A stretch of 44,763 bases of DNA, taken from the NCBI GenBank assembly GCA_045538895.1, contig JAZQEH010000121.1, positions 1 to 44,763 of the forward strand, in the 5' to 3' direction. This DNA is from UMGS902 sp045538895. GTDB lineage: Bacteria > Bacillota > Clostridia > Oscillospirales > CAG-272. Positions within the stretch are counted from its first letter, which is position 1. Every line of letters begins with the position of its first letter. Below are positions 24,426 through 32,152 of the stretch, piece by piece. The notes under the pieces were generated by a model. It was not told where the DNA came from. It searched no databases and was given only the letters and a program-made list of their open reading frames with translations. The position numbers were made by a program, and so were the translations under genes.

Positions 24426-26675
24426 TTATTTGATTTTTTCAAGTATAGCGAGCACGTCGCCCATACCGATAGAACCGTTTGCATCTACATCGTAGTAACC
24501 GCTATAGTCGGAGTCTGCACGCATATAGCTGAGAACCTTGAGTGCATCTGCAACAGTAACAATGCCGTCACGGTTAACATCAAAGCGATATTTGTTGGAG
24601 GGCATCTTCTTAGGAGTGCTTGAAGGACCGTCTACAACAAGAATGTCAGGACCGCCGTCGGGATCTTTAACAAATTCAACAAGTGCGATACAGGTATCTC
24701 TGGTTTTTCCGCCGTTGTCGGGGGTTCTGTGGCGGTGGTGAACCATGTAGATCTCCTCACCGTCGGGAGAGGGAATCATAAGTGAATCACCGGGGCCGTC
24801 GATGATGTAGTTCCAGTTAAGAATGGGGTTGTATTCATACTTTTCATAAGGTCCGAGAGGATTCTTGGAAACTGCAACCGCTTCGCCGTAGTGACGTGAG
24901 TATGAGCCGGTTGCGTAAATGAGGTAGTAGTAACCGCCATGCTTCCAAATGGAACCGCCTTCGCAAAGACGAAGTGCACCGTCGTTATCCCATTCTCTGT
25001 CGGATACAACAACTCTTGTCAGGGTTTCGGGTTTAGCAGTAATAACACCGTCTTTGATTACTACTTCTTCAAGCCATACGGTACCGCCTTCATCATAACG
25101 GGACAATGATATATATGTCTTTCCGTCATAGCCTGAATAAATATGTCCGTCAATCTCGTTTACGTCGGGGTTGATAGGAGTAAGCGGGCCATCGTGAACG
25201 AAGGGGCCAAAGGGAGAATCGGAATGTGCATAATAAATGCGTCTTGTGTCATTGAGACCGTTCTGTTCAGCCGCAAAAGTAAGGTAAAAGAGTCCGTCAC
25301 TTTCGTTATAGAATACGTTGGGGCTCCAAGGGGTGTTGCTGTTTACGTTGCTGTACTGAATGGGATCCCATTGGAAAACGTAGTTTCTCTTTGTAAAGTG
25401 AACGAGGTCGGGGGAAGTGTAAAGGCGGAAGTAGTTGAATCCGCTGTTTTCGTAAACGTAAAGGTAATATGTACCGTCGTAGTAGAGTACGTCAGGGTCA
25501 GCACCGCTGTTTACGGGGTTGATAAACCAATCGTCGGGAAGAGCAGTATCGCTTGCACCAACGTTCAAAAGCTGAGCCTTGCCGCCCTCAAGCCATACGC
25601 CGAATTTACCGTCAAGATTGTCGAGGTAGAATTCAACCTTAGGCATGGTATCGTCATCGAGGTAGAAATTGTTGTAATAAATGGAAGCAATTCCTTCATG
25701 AACGTCTATTGTAAGGTCGCAGAATCCTTCACGGATGATAAATGCTCTCTTGGAAAGAATGGAGAAAAAGCCGTCCTTGATTTCAAAGAAGGTTATTTCA
25801 TGTTCCTTGCCATCGAGTTCAACTGCATAGCCGTTCTTTTCATCATCCATACCAAAGTAAAAACGGGAGATGTTCTTGTTAGCTACAGAAAAATCAATTT
25901 TGTAATTACCGGTAAGCGCCTTTTCGGAAAGCATAGCACCGTTACCGCTTACAACACCTTCTTCAACGGTAAGACCGTTTGCCTTGAAAGCGGTGCTTCC
26001 GAGAGTAACTGTGTCTTTCATTGCAGGAAGAACGTCATCTTCGATAATTGTAACCTTGAAGTTGTCGAAGTGACCTGCGTCTGAATAATACTGACGGAGA
26101 CCTGTAGTGGAGGTAAGTGTATCGTAAATGTCATTTTCATGGTCGCCGGGTTCGTATCTGAATTCCTGAATAAGCTTGCCTGTCATATCGGTTACACGGA
26201 ATGTCATAGCTTCCTTGTAAACTGTAACGGACATATGGAATGCATCAACGGTTATGTTGTTGGTGCTCGGTGCAAAGGTGCCGCCCCAGCCTGTTTCGCT
26301 GAAGTAGGCGATGTAAACCTTTTTGCCGGTATTGTTAGTCGTTGCTGTATAGCCGGTAAAATAGGATGAAGTGATTGGAGTCTTACTGTTTTGGGCACCC
26401 ACGAGTATACCGCCCATGTTGTTACAGCCGATGTAGTCAACTTCAACACGGTAGTCTTTACCCTTGTACTGTGCAGGGAGTTCGTAGGAAACGAAAGCGG
26501 TTGAGCCGCTTCCAACTGCTTTAAGATAGCCGTTTTCGGCTTTCATTGTGCCGGTCATTTTAAAGGCAGAGAGGTCGCTGCTTGAGAAGTCGTTCTCATA
26601 GATTACGGTTTCTTTTGCAAATGCCGTAATAGAGAAGCATACTAAAACAAGCAGAAAGGCTAAAACTTTTTTCAT
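24426..26675 (-). CDS. Secreted GH43 glycosidase with two beta-sandwich domains and type I dockerin
   Basis: A 749-residue exported enzyme. The signal peptide ends at TAFA. Two concanavalin/LamG-like beta-sandwich regions span about 25-210 and 225-373. The GH43 catalytic domain (about 385-675) has the full triad: base D393 (GADPDVLYYDG), pKa-modulating D509 (NEIDGHIY) and acid E572 (LCEGGS). The metal-site motif reads GPGDS rather than GPGHxS. The C-terminal dockerin (695-749) has two canonical calcium loops (DVNRDGIVTVAD and DVDANGSIGMGD). It therefore looks like an active arabinofuranosidase/xylosidase-type enzyme destined for a cohesin-bearing scaffold; the substrate is inferred from family. 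The ribosome site AAGGAG precedes the ATG. It is the first gene of a two-gene operon with its own promoter. Confidence 0.92.
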   Translation of the reverse strand: MKKVLAFLLVLVCFSITAFAKETVIYENDFSSSDLSAFKMTGTMKAENGYLKAVGSGSTAFVSYELPAQYKGKDYRVEVDYIGCNNMGGILVGAQNSKTPITSSYFTGYTATTNNTGKKVYIAYFSETGWGGTFAPSTNNITVDAFHMSVTVYKEAMTFRVTDMTGKLIQEFRYEPGDHENDIYDTLTSTTGLRQYYSDAGHFDNFKVTIIEDDVLPAMKDTVTLGSTAFKANGLTVEEGVVSGNGAMLSEKALTGNYKIDFSVANKNISRFYFGMDDEKNGYAVELDGKEHEITFFEIKDGFFSILSKRAFIIREGFCDLTIDVHEGIASIYYNNFYLDDDTMPKVEFYLDNLDGKFGVWLEGGKAQLLNVGASDTALPDDWFINPVNSGADPDVLYYDGTYYLYVYENSGFNYFRLYTSPDLVHFTKRNYVFQWDPIQYSNVNSNTPWSPNVFYNESDGLFYLTFAAEQNGLNDTRRIYYAHSDSPFGPFVHDGPLTPINPDVNEIDGHIYSGYDGKTYISLSRYDEGGTVWLEEVVIKDGVITAKPETLTRVVVSDREWDNDGALRLCEGGSIWKHGGYYYLIYATGSYSRHYGEAVAVSKNPLGPYEKYEYNPILNWNYIIDGPGDSLMIPSPDGEEIYMVHHRHRTPDNGGKTRDTCIALVEFVKDPDGGPDILVVDGPSSTPKKMPSNKYRFDVNRDGIVTVADALKVLSYMRADSDYSGYYDVDANGSIGMGDVLAILEKIK

Positions 26676-26706
26676 AATAGTTCTCCTTATTTTATTCGGT
26701 GATAAA

Positions 26707-26735
26707 AGTATATCATACTATTTGTAAAAATTCAA
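26707..26735 (-). promoter_or_regulatory. Sigma-A promoter of the GH43-dockerin/surface-protein operon
   Basis: On the minus strand, TTGAAT (26730-26735) and TATACT (26707-26712) are separated by 17 bases, 31 bases before the ATG at 26675. It is divergent from the promoter of GH43 gene 4. Confidence 0.75.
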
Positions 26736-26766
26736 TAAAATCCCGTGCTTAAAAGGAAGATTTTAG

Positions 26767-26799
26767 TGAAAAATTTTCATTTTTTCATTTTTTTCATTG
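26767..26799. promoter_or_regulatory. AT-rich palindrome and TTTTCAT repeats upstream of GH43 gene 4
   Basis: TGAAAA-A-TTTTCA (26767-26779) is a perfect inverted repeat. Its TTTTCA arm is the first of three T-run-CAT direct repeats running into the -35 box. It lies between two divergent promoters and could bind a regulator, but low complexity makes this tentative. Confidence 0.3.
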
Positions 26800-26825
26800 A
26801 TAAATTATGGGCAGTGTGTTATAAT
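26797..26825 (+). promoter_or_regulatory. Sigma-A promoter of GH43 gene 4
   Basis: TTGATA (26797-26802), a 17-base spacer and TATAAT (26820-26825) lie 33 bases before the ATG at 26858. Confidence 0.8.
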
Positions 26826-26857
26826 ATGCTGTAAAAATATTTCACTAAGGAGTTTTT

Positions 26858-29386
26858 ATGAACACTTTCAAACTTTCACGTTTTGTTTTGATGCTCGCAC
26901 TCTGCGTGTCGGTTATGTGCGTTTCTGCTTTTGCGGCAAACGTAGTATACCTTGCAGATGGCGGCTCGGGCGACGGTAGCTCTGCATCCGCACCCGTCGG
27001 CACCGTTACTGATGCATTTAACGCACTCGGTACAAACGGCGGTACTATCGTTGTTTGCGGTAAAGTTACTATCGGTAACGGCAGTAACGTAAACTCAAGC
27101 AACCAGTGCGTTGAGCCTTCGCATACAGGCAAGGTTACAATCACATCAAAGTATGGCAGCAAGAACTATGCAACCTCAAACGGTGCGGCAATGGAGTTTT
27201 ATGCAAGCTATTACCTTACCGGCGAAACTGCTTTTGAGAACATCACTCTCCGTGCATGCACTCTCTCTGCAACTCATCCTTATAACGCTATTTTCGGCAG
27301 AGCCCGTAACCTCACTATCGGTAATGGCATTACAAGTGAGCTTGGCGAAGGTTGCAGCACCTATCTTTCGATAATCGGCGGCTCAAACGCAACTTATACC
27401 AATAAAACCGCTAACATCACCGTATCAAGCGGTATATGGCAGCGTTTCCGCGGCGGTGCTAACGGTATGAATAAAGATACTAATGATAAAGACAAAGACG
27501 GAGATAAAAGCGAATACCTCCCTCACACAAATTATAATATCAACGTTACGTTTAACGGCGGTACTTTCCGTGAAAGCGTAGTACTTGCAAGTGCGCTTGG
27601 CACTGCCGGCGCCATCTCCCATAGCGGTGATATTACTGCTGTAATTAACGGCGGCGAATTCTTTGACGGTATTTGCGTTACAAGAGCACTTTCTGAGACA
27701 GATGCGTTTAACGGTGATGTTTCTATCACAATCAACGGCGGTACTTTCTATAACAGAATTGCACTTGCGTATTATAATGTCGGCACTTATAACTGCACCT
27801 ACAACGTAACTATAAACGGCGGCGAGTTTTCACATCTTCTCGGCATAGACGGCGGCAGCAACCTTTCCGGTGAGGTAACCTCCTCGCTTACCAGCAGCAA
27901 AGACGTTAACCTTGCTGCTGCTGAAACCGAAAACCTCACATTCACAAACTATCTGCGCCGCTATAACGCAGACCCGTTCATGTTCTACCATGACGGCTTC
28001 TATTACTACACCGCAACCGCTTCCACCGAGATAGGACTTATTAAAGTAGCAAACCTTTCGGATATCGAAACCGCTATTGCTACTGATATTCTTACCCCCA
28101 CAGAATACACCGACCTCTGGTCACCTGAAATTCATTATTTCTCTGCTGACGAAATCGGCGCGGAAAATGCAGGCTGGTATATGTTTATCGGTGCAAAGGA
28201 AAAGGACGCAGCAACGGGTACAGTTGCATCTAACCAGCGTCAGTACGTTGTAAAGTGTCTTGACGGCGACAATCTTCTCGGCAGATGGGGCGACCCTGTA
28301 ACAGGTGAAGCGAATGTGCTCCGCAAGATGACCTTTGCAAACGGCGGATATAATGAGGATGCACTTTGCGGCGGTTCCTCCGTTCTCCGTGTAAACGGTA
28401 AGGTTTACCTTACATTTGTCAGCGAAAGCGGCAGAGGCACAAGCTCCTTCCATCAGACAATCAATATTACTACAATGGAAAACCCTTGGACAATTACCGG
28501 CAACCCCGTTGCTATTTGCCGTTCGGATTACGATTGGGAAAAGCACGGCTATGGTAATAGCGGCGGAACATGGTATCCTCAGGTAGTTGAGGGAGCATCA
28601 CCTGTATACGGAGAAAACGGTGAGGTTTATCTTATGTACACCGGTAGCGGATACTGGACAACATGGTATGCACTCGGCTATCTTAAACTCACAGGCACCG
28701 ATCCCATGAAAGCAAGCTCCTGGACAAAGAATCCGACCCCCGTACTCCAGAGAGAAGAAACACTTACCGAGGATTCTGTAAACGGTTGCGGCCACGGTTC
28801 ATACTTTACCGACCGTGACGGACAGATGTGGGTATGCTATCACGGTTACATCGGTGTTGATACCTCTTCCAAGCGTTTCTCATTCCTTGAGCCTATTTAC
28901 GTAACTTCAAATGGTGTTACCATCGGTGAGGGTACAGGACATCCTGCATCTCTTGACAAGGTTTATACTATTAAAGAAAATAGTTTGTCCGTTGCTGAAA
29001 AGGCAAGCAATTTCAATAGTATAGCAATTACTGCACACACCGATATTGATGAGGGTGTTTATATCAACTTCGGCCCCGTTGAGAGTGCTACAACTTATGC
29101 AGTTCGTCGTGACGGCAAGCTTTTGTATCAGGGTACTGATTTTGCATACGTTGATACCGAGGCATCTCCCGGACCGCACACTTACAAGGTACAGGCATTT
29201 AACAGAGGTGTGCTCTGCGACTCCTCGGTTGATATGGTAGCACGCAACAATCTCCGCTTCAAGGATGCTAACGGCGATAATGCATTAGATATTCTTGACG
29301 TTCTCGAGCTTATCAGGGATATGCTTAACGAGAATACTCTTAACGCAAACCTTATTGATGTAATTCAGATTCTTAAGTGCATTTAA
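26858..29386 (+). CDS. Secreted beta-helix / GH43-like / FN3 / dockerin protein (paralogue 4)
   Basis: An 842-residue exported protein with the same plan as paralogue 3: signal peptide (cut near SAFA), one beta-rich module, beta-helix rungs, GH43 domain, FN3-like domain (about 722-795) and dockerin (801-842). Catalytic base D372 (NADPFMFYHDG) and acid E578 (VVEGAS) are present, and the His is retained as H646 (GCGHGS). G506 replaces the pKa Asp (LCGGSS). In its GH43 motifs it groups with SLH paralogue 1, although its anchor matches paralogue 3. The dockerin has one intact calcium loop (DANGDNALDILD) and a shrunken second repeat ending LKCI. A Lys/Asp-rich insert (NDKDKDGDKSE) interrupts the helix near residue 210. 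AAGGAG precedes the ATG. It is transcribed alone from the promoter at 26797. Confidence 0.9.
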   Translation: MNTFKLSRFVLMLALCVSVMCVSAFAANVVYLADGGSGDGSSASAPVGTVTDAFNALGTNGGTIVVCGKVTIGNGSNVNSSNQCVEPSHTGKVTITSKYGSKNYATSNGAAMEFYASYYLTGETAFENITLRACTLSATHPYNAIFGRARNLTIGNGITSELGEGCSTYLSIIGGSNATYTNKTANITVSSGIWQRFRGGANGMNKDTNDKDKDGDKSEYLPHTNYNINVTFNGGTFRESVVLASALGTAGAISHSGDITAVINGGEFFDGICVTRALSETDAFNGDVSITINGGTFYNRIALAYYNVGTYNCTYNVTINGGEFSHLLGIDGGSNLSGEVTSSLTSSKDVNLAAAETENLTFTNYLRRYNADPFMFYHDGFYYYTATASTEIGLIKVANLSDIETAIATDILTPTEYTDLWSPEIHYFSADEIGAENAGWYMFIGAKEKDAATGTVASNQRQYVVKCLDGDNLLGRWGDPVTGEANVLRKMTFANGGYNEDALCGGSSVLRVNGKVYLTFVSESGRGTSSFHQTINITTMENPWTITGNPVAICRSDYDWEKHGYGNSGGTWYPQVVEGASPVYGENGEVYLMYTGSGYWTTWYALGYLKLTGTDPMKASSWTKNPTPVLQREETLTEDSVNGCGHGSYFTDRDGQMWVCYHGYIGVDTSSKRFSFLEPIYVTSNGVTIGEGTGHPASLDKVYTIKENSLSVAEKASNFNSIAITAHTDIDEGVYINFGPVESATTYAVRRDGKLLYQGTDFAYVDTEASPGPHTYKVQAFNRGVLCDSSVDMVARNNLRFKDANGDNALDILDVLELIRDMLNENTLNANLIDVIQILKCI

Positions 29387-29390
29387 TGTA

Positions 29391-29428
29391 AATAAAAAAA
29401 TCCCGACCTTTCGGTCGGGAATTTTTTT
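29391..29428. terminator. Bidirectional terminator between GH43 gene 4 and fhs
   Basis: TCCCGACC-TTTC-GGTCGGGA (29401-29420) is flanked by seven A and seven T, giving an extended stem usable in both directions. Confidence 0.92.
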
Positions 29429-29434
29429 GCTGTT

Positions 29435-31108
29435 TTAGAACAATCCTGTAATTTTTCCGTTTTCGTCAACGTCGATTTTTTCTGCCGCAGGAACCTTGGG
29501 GAGTCCGGGCATGGTCATTATGTCGCCGGTAAGAACAACGATAAAGCCTGCACCTGCGGAAATCTTAACGTTCTTGATTGTAACGGTAAATCCGCTGGGA
29601 GCACCGAGCTTTGTCGGGTCATCAGAGAAAGAATACTGTGTTTTTGCCATGCAAACGGGGAGGTTTGCATAGCCGAGGGCTTCGAGCGCATCAATCTGCT
29701 TTTTAGCCGCAGGGAGAATGTTTATGCCATCGCCGCCGTAGATACGTTTAACAACTGCTTCAATCTTATCGGCAATGCTACCGTCAAGCTCATAGGAGAA
29801 TGAGAAGTCGTTAGGCTCATCGCAAAGGCGAACAACTTCTTCGGCAAGTTCCATGCCGCCTTCGCCGCCCTTTGCCCATACGTCGGAGAGTACAACGTTT
29901 ACGCCAAGCTCCTTGCACTTTTCAATAACGAGAGCAACCTCGGCATCAGTGTCGGTGGGGAAGCGGTTAACTGCAACAACAGAGGGGAGCTTGTATACGT
30001 CCTTGATGTTGGAAACGTGGCGGAGAAGATTGGGAAGTCCCTTTTCAAGAGCTTCAAGGTTCTCGCTGCCGAGCTCGGTCTTTGCAAGACCGCCGTGCAT
30101 CTTAAGGGCACGGATAGTAGCAACGATAACTACTGCAGAGGGCTTGAGGTCTGCAAGACGGCACTTGATGTCAAGGAACTTTTCAGCGCCGAGGTCAGCA
30201 CCAAAGCCCGCTTCGGTAATTGCATAGTCGCCAAGCTTCATTGCAAGGCGTGTTGCGGTAACAGAGTTACAGCCGTGAGCAATGTTTGCAAAAGGACCGC
30301 CGTGTACAAGTGCGGGGGTACCCTCGAGTGTCTGTACAAGGTTCGGCTTGAGTGCATCCTTGAGGAGTGCGGTCATTGCACCCTGTGCGTTGATATCGCC
30401 GCAGCGAACAGGCTTGTCATCGTATGTATAGCCGATAATGATGTTTGCAAGACGGTTCTTAAGGTCGGTAATTGAGGTGGAAAGGCAGAGAACAGCCATG
30501 ATTTCGGATGCAACGGTAATGTCGAATCCGTCCTCACGGGGAACACCGTTAACCTTGCCGCCAAGACCGTCGGTAACGTAGCGGAGCTGACGGTCATTCA
30601 TGTCAACGCAACGCTTCCATGTTATTTTGCGAACGTCAATGCCGAGTTTGTTGCCCTGATGAATGTGGTTGTCAAGCATAGCGGCAAGCAGATTGTTAGC
30701 CGCACCGTTAGCGTGGAAGTCACCTGTAAAGTGGAGGTTGATATCCTCCATAGGAACAACCTGTGCATATCCGCCGCCTGCGGCACCGCCCTTAACACCG
30801 AAAACGGGGCCGAGAGAGGGCTCACGGAGAGCAACCATTACATTCTTGCCAATGCGACGAAGACCGTCTGCAAGACCGATGGTGGTTGTGGTTTTGCCCT
30901 CGCCTGCGGGAGTGGGGGTGATGGCAGTAACAAGCACCAGCTTACCGTTGGGCTTCTTACACTCGTTCATGATGGAAAGGTCAACCTTTGCCTTGTAGCG
31001 GCCGTACTGCTCAAGGTACTTGTCCTCGATTCCTGCGGTAGTCGCAATTTCGGTAATGGGTTTCATTTCGCACTGCTGTGCAATTTCGATATCTGAAAGA
31101 TAAGCCAT
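29435..31108 (-). CDS. fhs: Formate-tetrahydrofolate ligase
   Basis: A 557-residue cytosolic ATP-dependent enzyme that makes 10-formyl-tetrahydrofolate from formate and THF. It feeds one-carbon metabolism or the Wood-Ljungdahl methyl branch. The P-loop TPAGEGKTTTTIG, the segment LREPSLGPVFGVKGGAAGGG and the C-terminal MTMPGLPKVPAAEKID are all family hallmarks. Length is the usual 556-557. I start at ATG 31108 because AGGAGA lies just upstream; the 45-codon extension seen in the open frame has no ribosome site and unlike composition. It appears single, between a terminator at 29391 and the divergent M14 gene. It is housekeeping, and the high quality of the match makes it the best taxonomic marker in the window. 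Confidence 0.98.
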   Translation of the reverse strand: MAYLSDIEIAQQCEMKPITEIATTAGIEDKYLEQYGRYKAKVDLSIMNECKKPNGKLVLVTAITPTPAGEGKTTTTIGLADGLRRIGKNVMVALREPSLGPVFGVKGGAAGGGYAQVVPMEDINLHFTGDFHANGAANNLLAAMLDNHIHQGNKLGIDVRKITWKRCVDMNDRQLRYVTDGLGGKVNGVPREDGFDITVASEIMAVLCLSTSITDLKNRLANIIIGYTYDDKPVRCGDINAQGAMTALLKDALKPNLVQTLEGTPALVHGGPFANIAHGCNSVTATRLAMKLGDYAITEAGFGADLGAEKFLDIKCRLADLKPSAVVIVATIRALKMHGGLAKTELGSENLEALEKGLPNLLRHVSNIKDVYKLPSVVAVNRFPTDTDAEVALVIEKCKELGVNVVLSDVWAKGGEGGMELAEEVVRLCDEPNDFSFSYELDGSIADKIEAVVKRIYGGDGINILPAAKKQIDALEALGYANLPVCMAKTQYSFSDDPTKLGAPSGFTVTIKNVKISAGAGFIVVLTGDIMTMPGLPKVPAAEKIDVDENGKITGLF

Positions 31109-31201
31109 TTTGTATCTCCTAACATAATAAATATCAATGTATATATTTTCTCTTATTTTTCGTCTTTTGTCAAGATGAAAAACATATGATTTTATTATAA
31201 A

Positions 31202-31218
31202 AAGGAGGGAAGACCTTG
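31202..31218 (+). promoter_or_regulatory. Strong ribosome site that defines a TTG start
   Basis: AAGGAGGG (31202-31209) precedes TTG at 31216-31218 by 6 bases. No ATG or GTG at a proper distance exists, so the M14 gene is read from TTG, usually a weaker start. Confidence 0.75.
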
Positions 31219-32109
31219 GAAAAAGCATACAGTTATGCCGCACTTATAGAAGAAGTGACTGCCCTTGCGGAAAAATACAGTTTTGTTGAGTTTTCATACC
31301 TAACCGAAAGCTTTATGGGAAATGCTATACCGCTCATTACTTTAGGAGAGGGAGAAAAGCAGATTTATTATATCGGTGCACATCACGGTGCCGAGGGAAT
31401 AACCGCAGCAGTGCTTATGAAATTTCTAAATGAGTTCTGCAGTCTTTGCACATCGGGAATGACGGTTTTCGGCATGAATCTTGATTATATTTTAAAATCA
31501 CGGACTTTACGTGTTATTCCGATGCTTAATCCCGACGGCGTTGAGATTTCGCTTGGGCGAGTGCCTGAGGATAGCTTGTGGTATTCACGGATTCGTGCGA
31601 TGAATGGCAGCGATGATTTTACATTGTGGCAGGCAAACGCAAGAGGAGTTGACTTAAATCACAATTATGATGCCGGATTTGAGGAGTATAAGAAGATAGA
31701 GCCAACGCTCGGTATAAACGGCGGCTGTCCTACACGGTTTTCAGGGGATTCACCCGAGAGCGAGGCAGAAACGGGTGCATTGTGTAACTATCTGCGTTTT
31801 AATGAGCCTTGTGCACTTGTAACCTTGCATACGCAGGGGAGGGAAATTTATTATACAAGCGGTGACAAATGTCCTGAAAAATCAAATTCAGTTTCAAAAT
31901 ATCTGTCCTATCTTACAGGATATAAGCGTGCCGTGCCGCAAGGGGCAGCCGCATACGGCGGACTTACCGACTATTGCATACAAAAACTTGGTATTCCTGC
32001 GTTCACATTAGAATGCGGCAAAGGAAAAAATCCTTTGCCGCCATGTGATACAATGCCAATTTATCTTGAAATACGCAAAGCGTTATTTATGTTTCCAACG
32101 CTTTTTTAG
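31216..32109 (+). CDS. M14-family zinc carboxypeptidase, cytosolic
   Basis: A 297-residue metallopeptidase of the M14 family, resembling the gamma-D-glutamyl-diamino-acid peptidases that trim cell-wall peptides. Zinc ligands are H57 and E60 (HHGAE) and H205 (TLHTQG). The catalytic Glu is E266 (FTLECG). MLNPDGVE and VDLNHNYDAGF form the substrate pocket, including the usual NPDG and N-x-N/R positions. No signal peptide is present, so it should act on imported muropeptides or cytosolic peptides. Translation starts at TTG 31216 with a strong ribosome site. It is divergent from fhs and ends at a bidirectional terminator shared with the GH2 gene. Confidence 0.9.
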   Translation: MEKAYSYAALIEEVTALAEKYSFVEFSYLTESFMGNAIPLITLGEGEKQIYYIGAHHGAEGITAAVLMKFLNEFCSLCTSGMTVFGMNLDYILKSRTLRVIPMLNPDGVEISLGRVPEDSLWYSRIRAMNGSDDFTLWQANARGVDLNHNYDAGFEEYKKIEPTLGINGGCPTRFSGDSPESEAETGALCNYLRFNEPCALVTLHTQGREIYYTSGDKCPEKSNSVSKYLSYLTGYKRAVPQGAAAYGGLTDYCIQKLGIPAFTLECGKGKNPLPPCDTMPIYLEIRKALFMFPTLF

Positions 32110-32113
32110 AATT

Positions 32114-32145
32114 AAAAGGCTTGCGGATGCTCCGCAAGCCTTTTT
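32114..32145. terminator. Bidirectional terminator between M14 and GH2 genes
   Basis: A 14-bp perfect stem (32114-32127 with 32131-32144) has a TGC loop and starts with A4 and ends with T5. Confidence 0.92.
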
Positions 32146-32152
32146 GCTTAAA

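Noticed and set aside
691..29386. Polysaccharide utilisation locus with SusC/SusD-like or ABC transport
   Set aside because: No transporter, sensor kinase or SusCD gene is present. The glycan genes are interspersed with housekeeping genes, so only a looser surface-glycan cluster can be claimed.
31109..31243. 45-codon N-terminal extension of fhs
   Set aside because: The family normally starts at the MAYLSDIEI-like residues, and AGGAGA precedes ATG 31108. The extension would also overlap the M14 gene.
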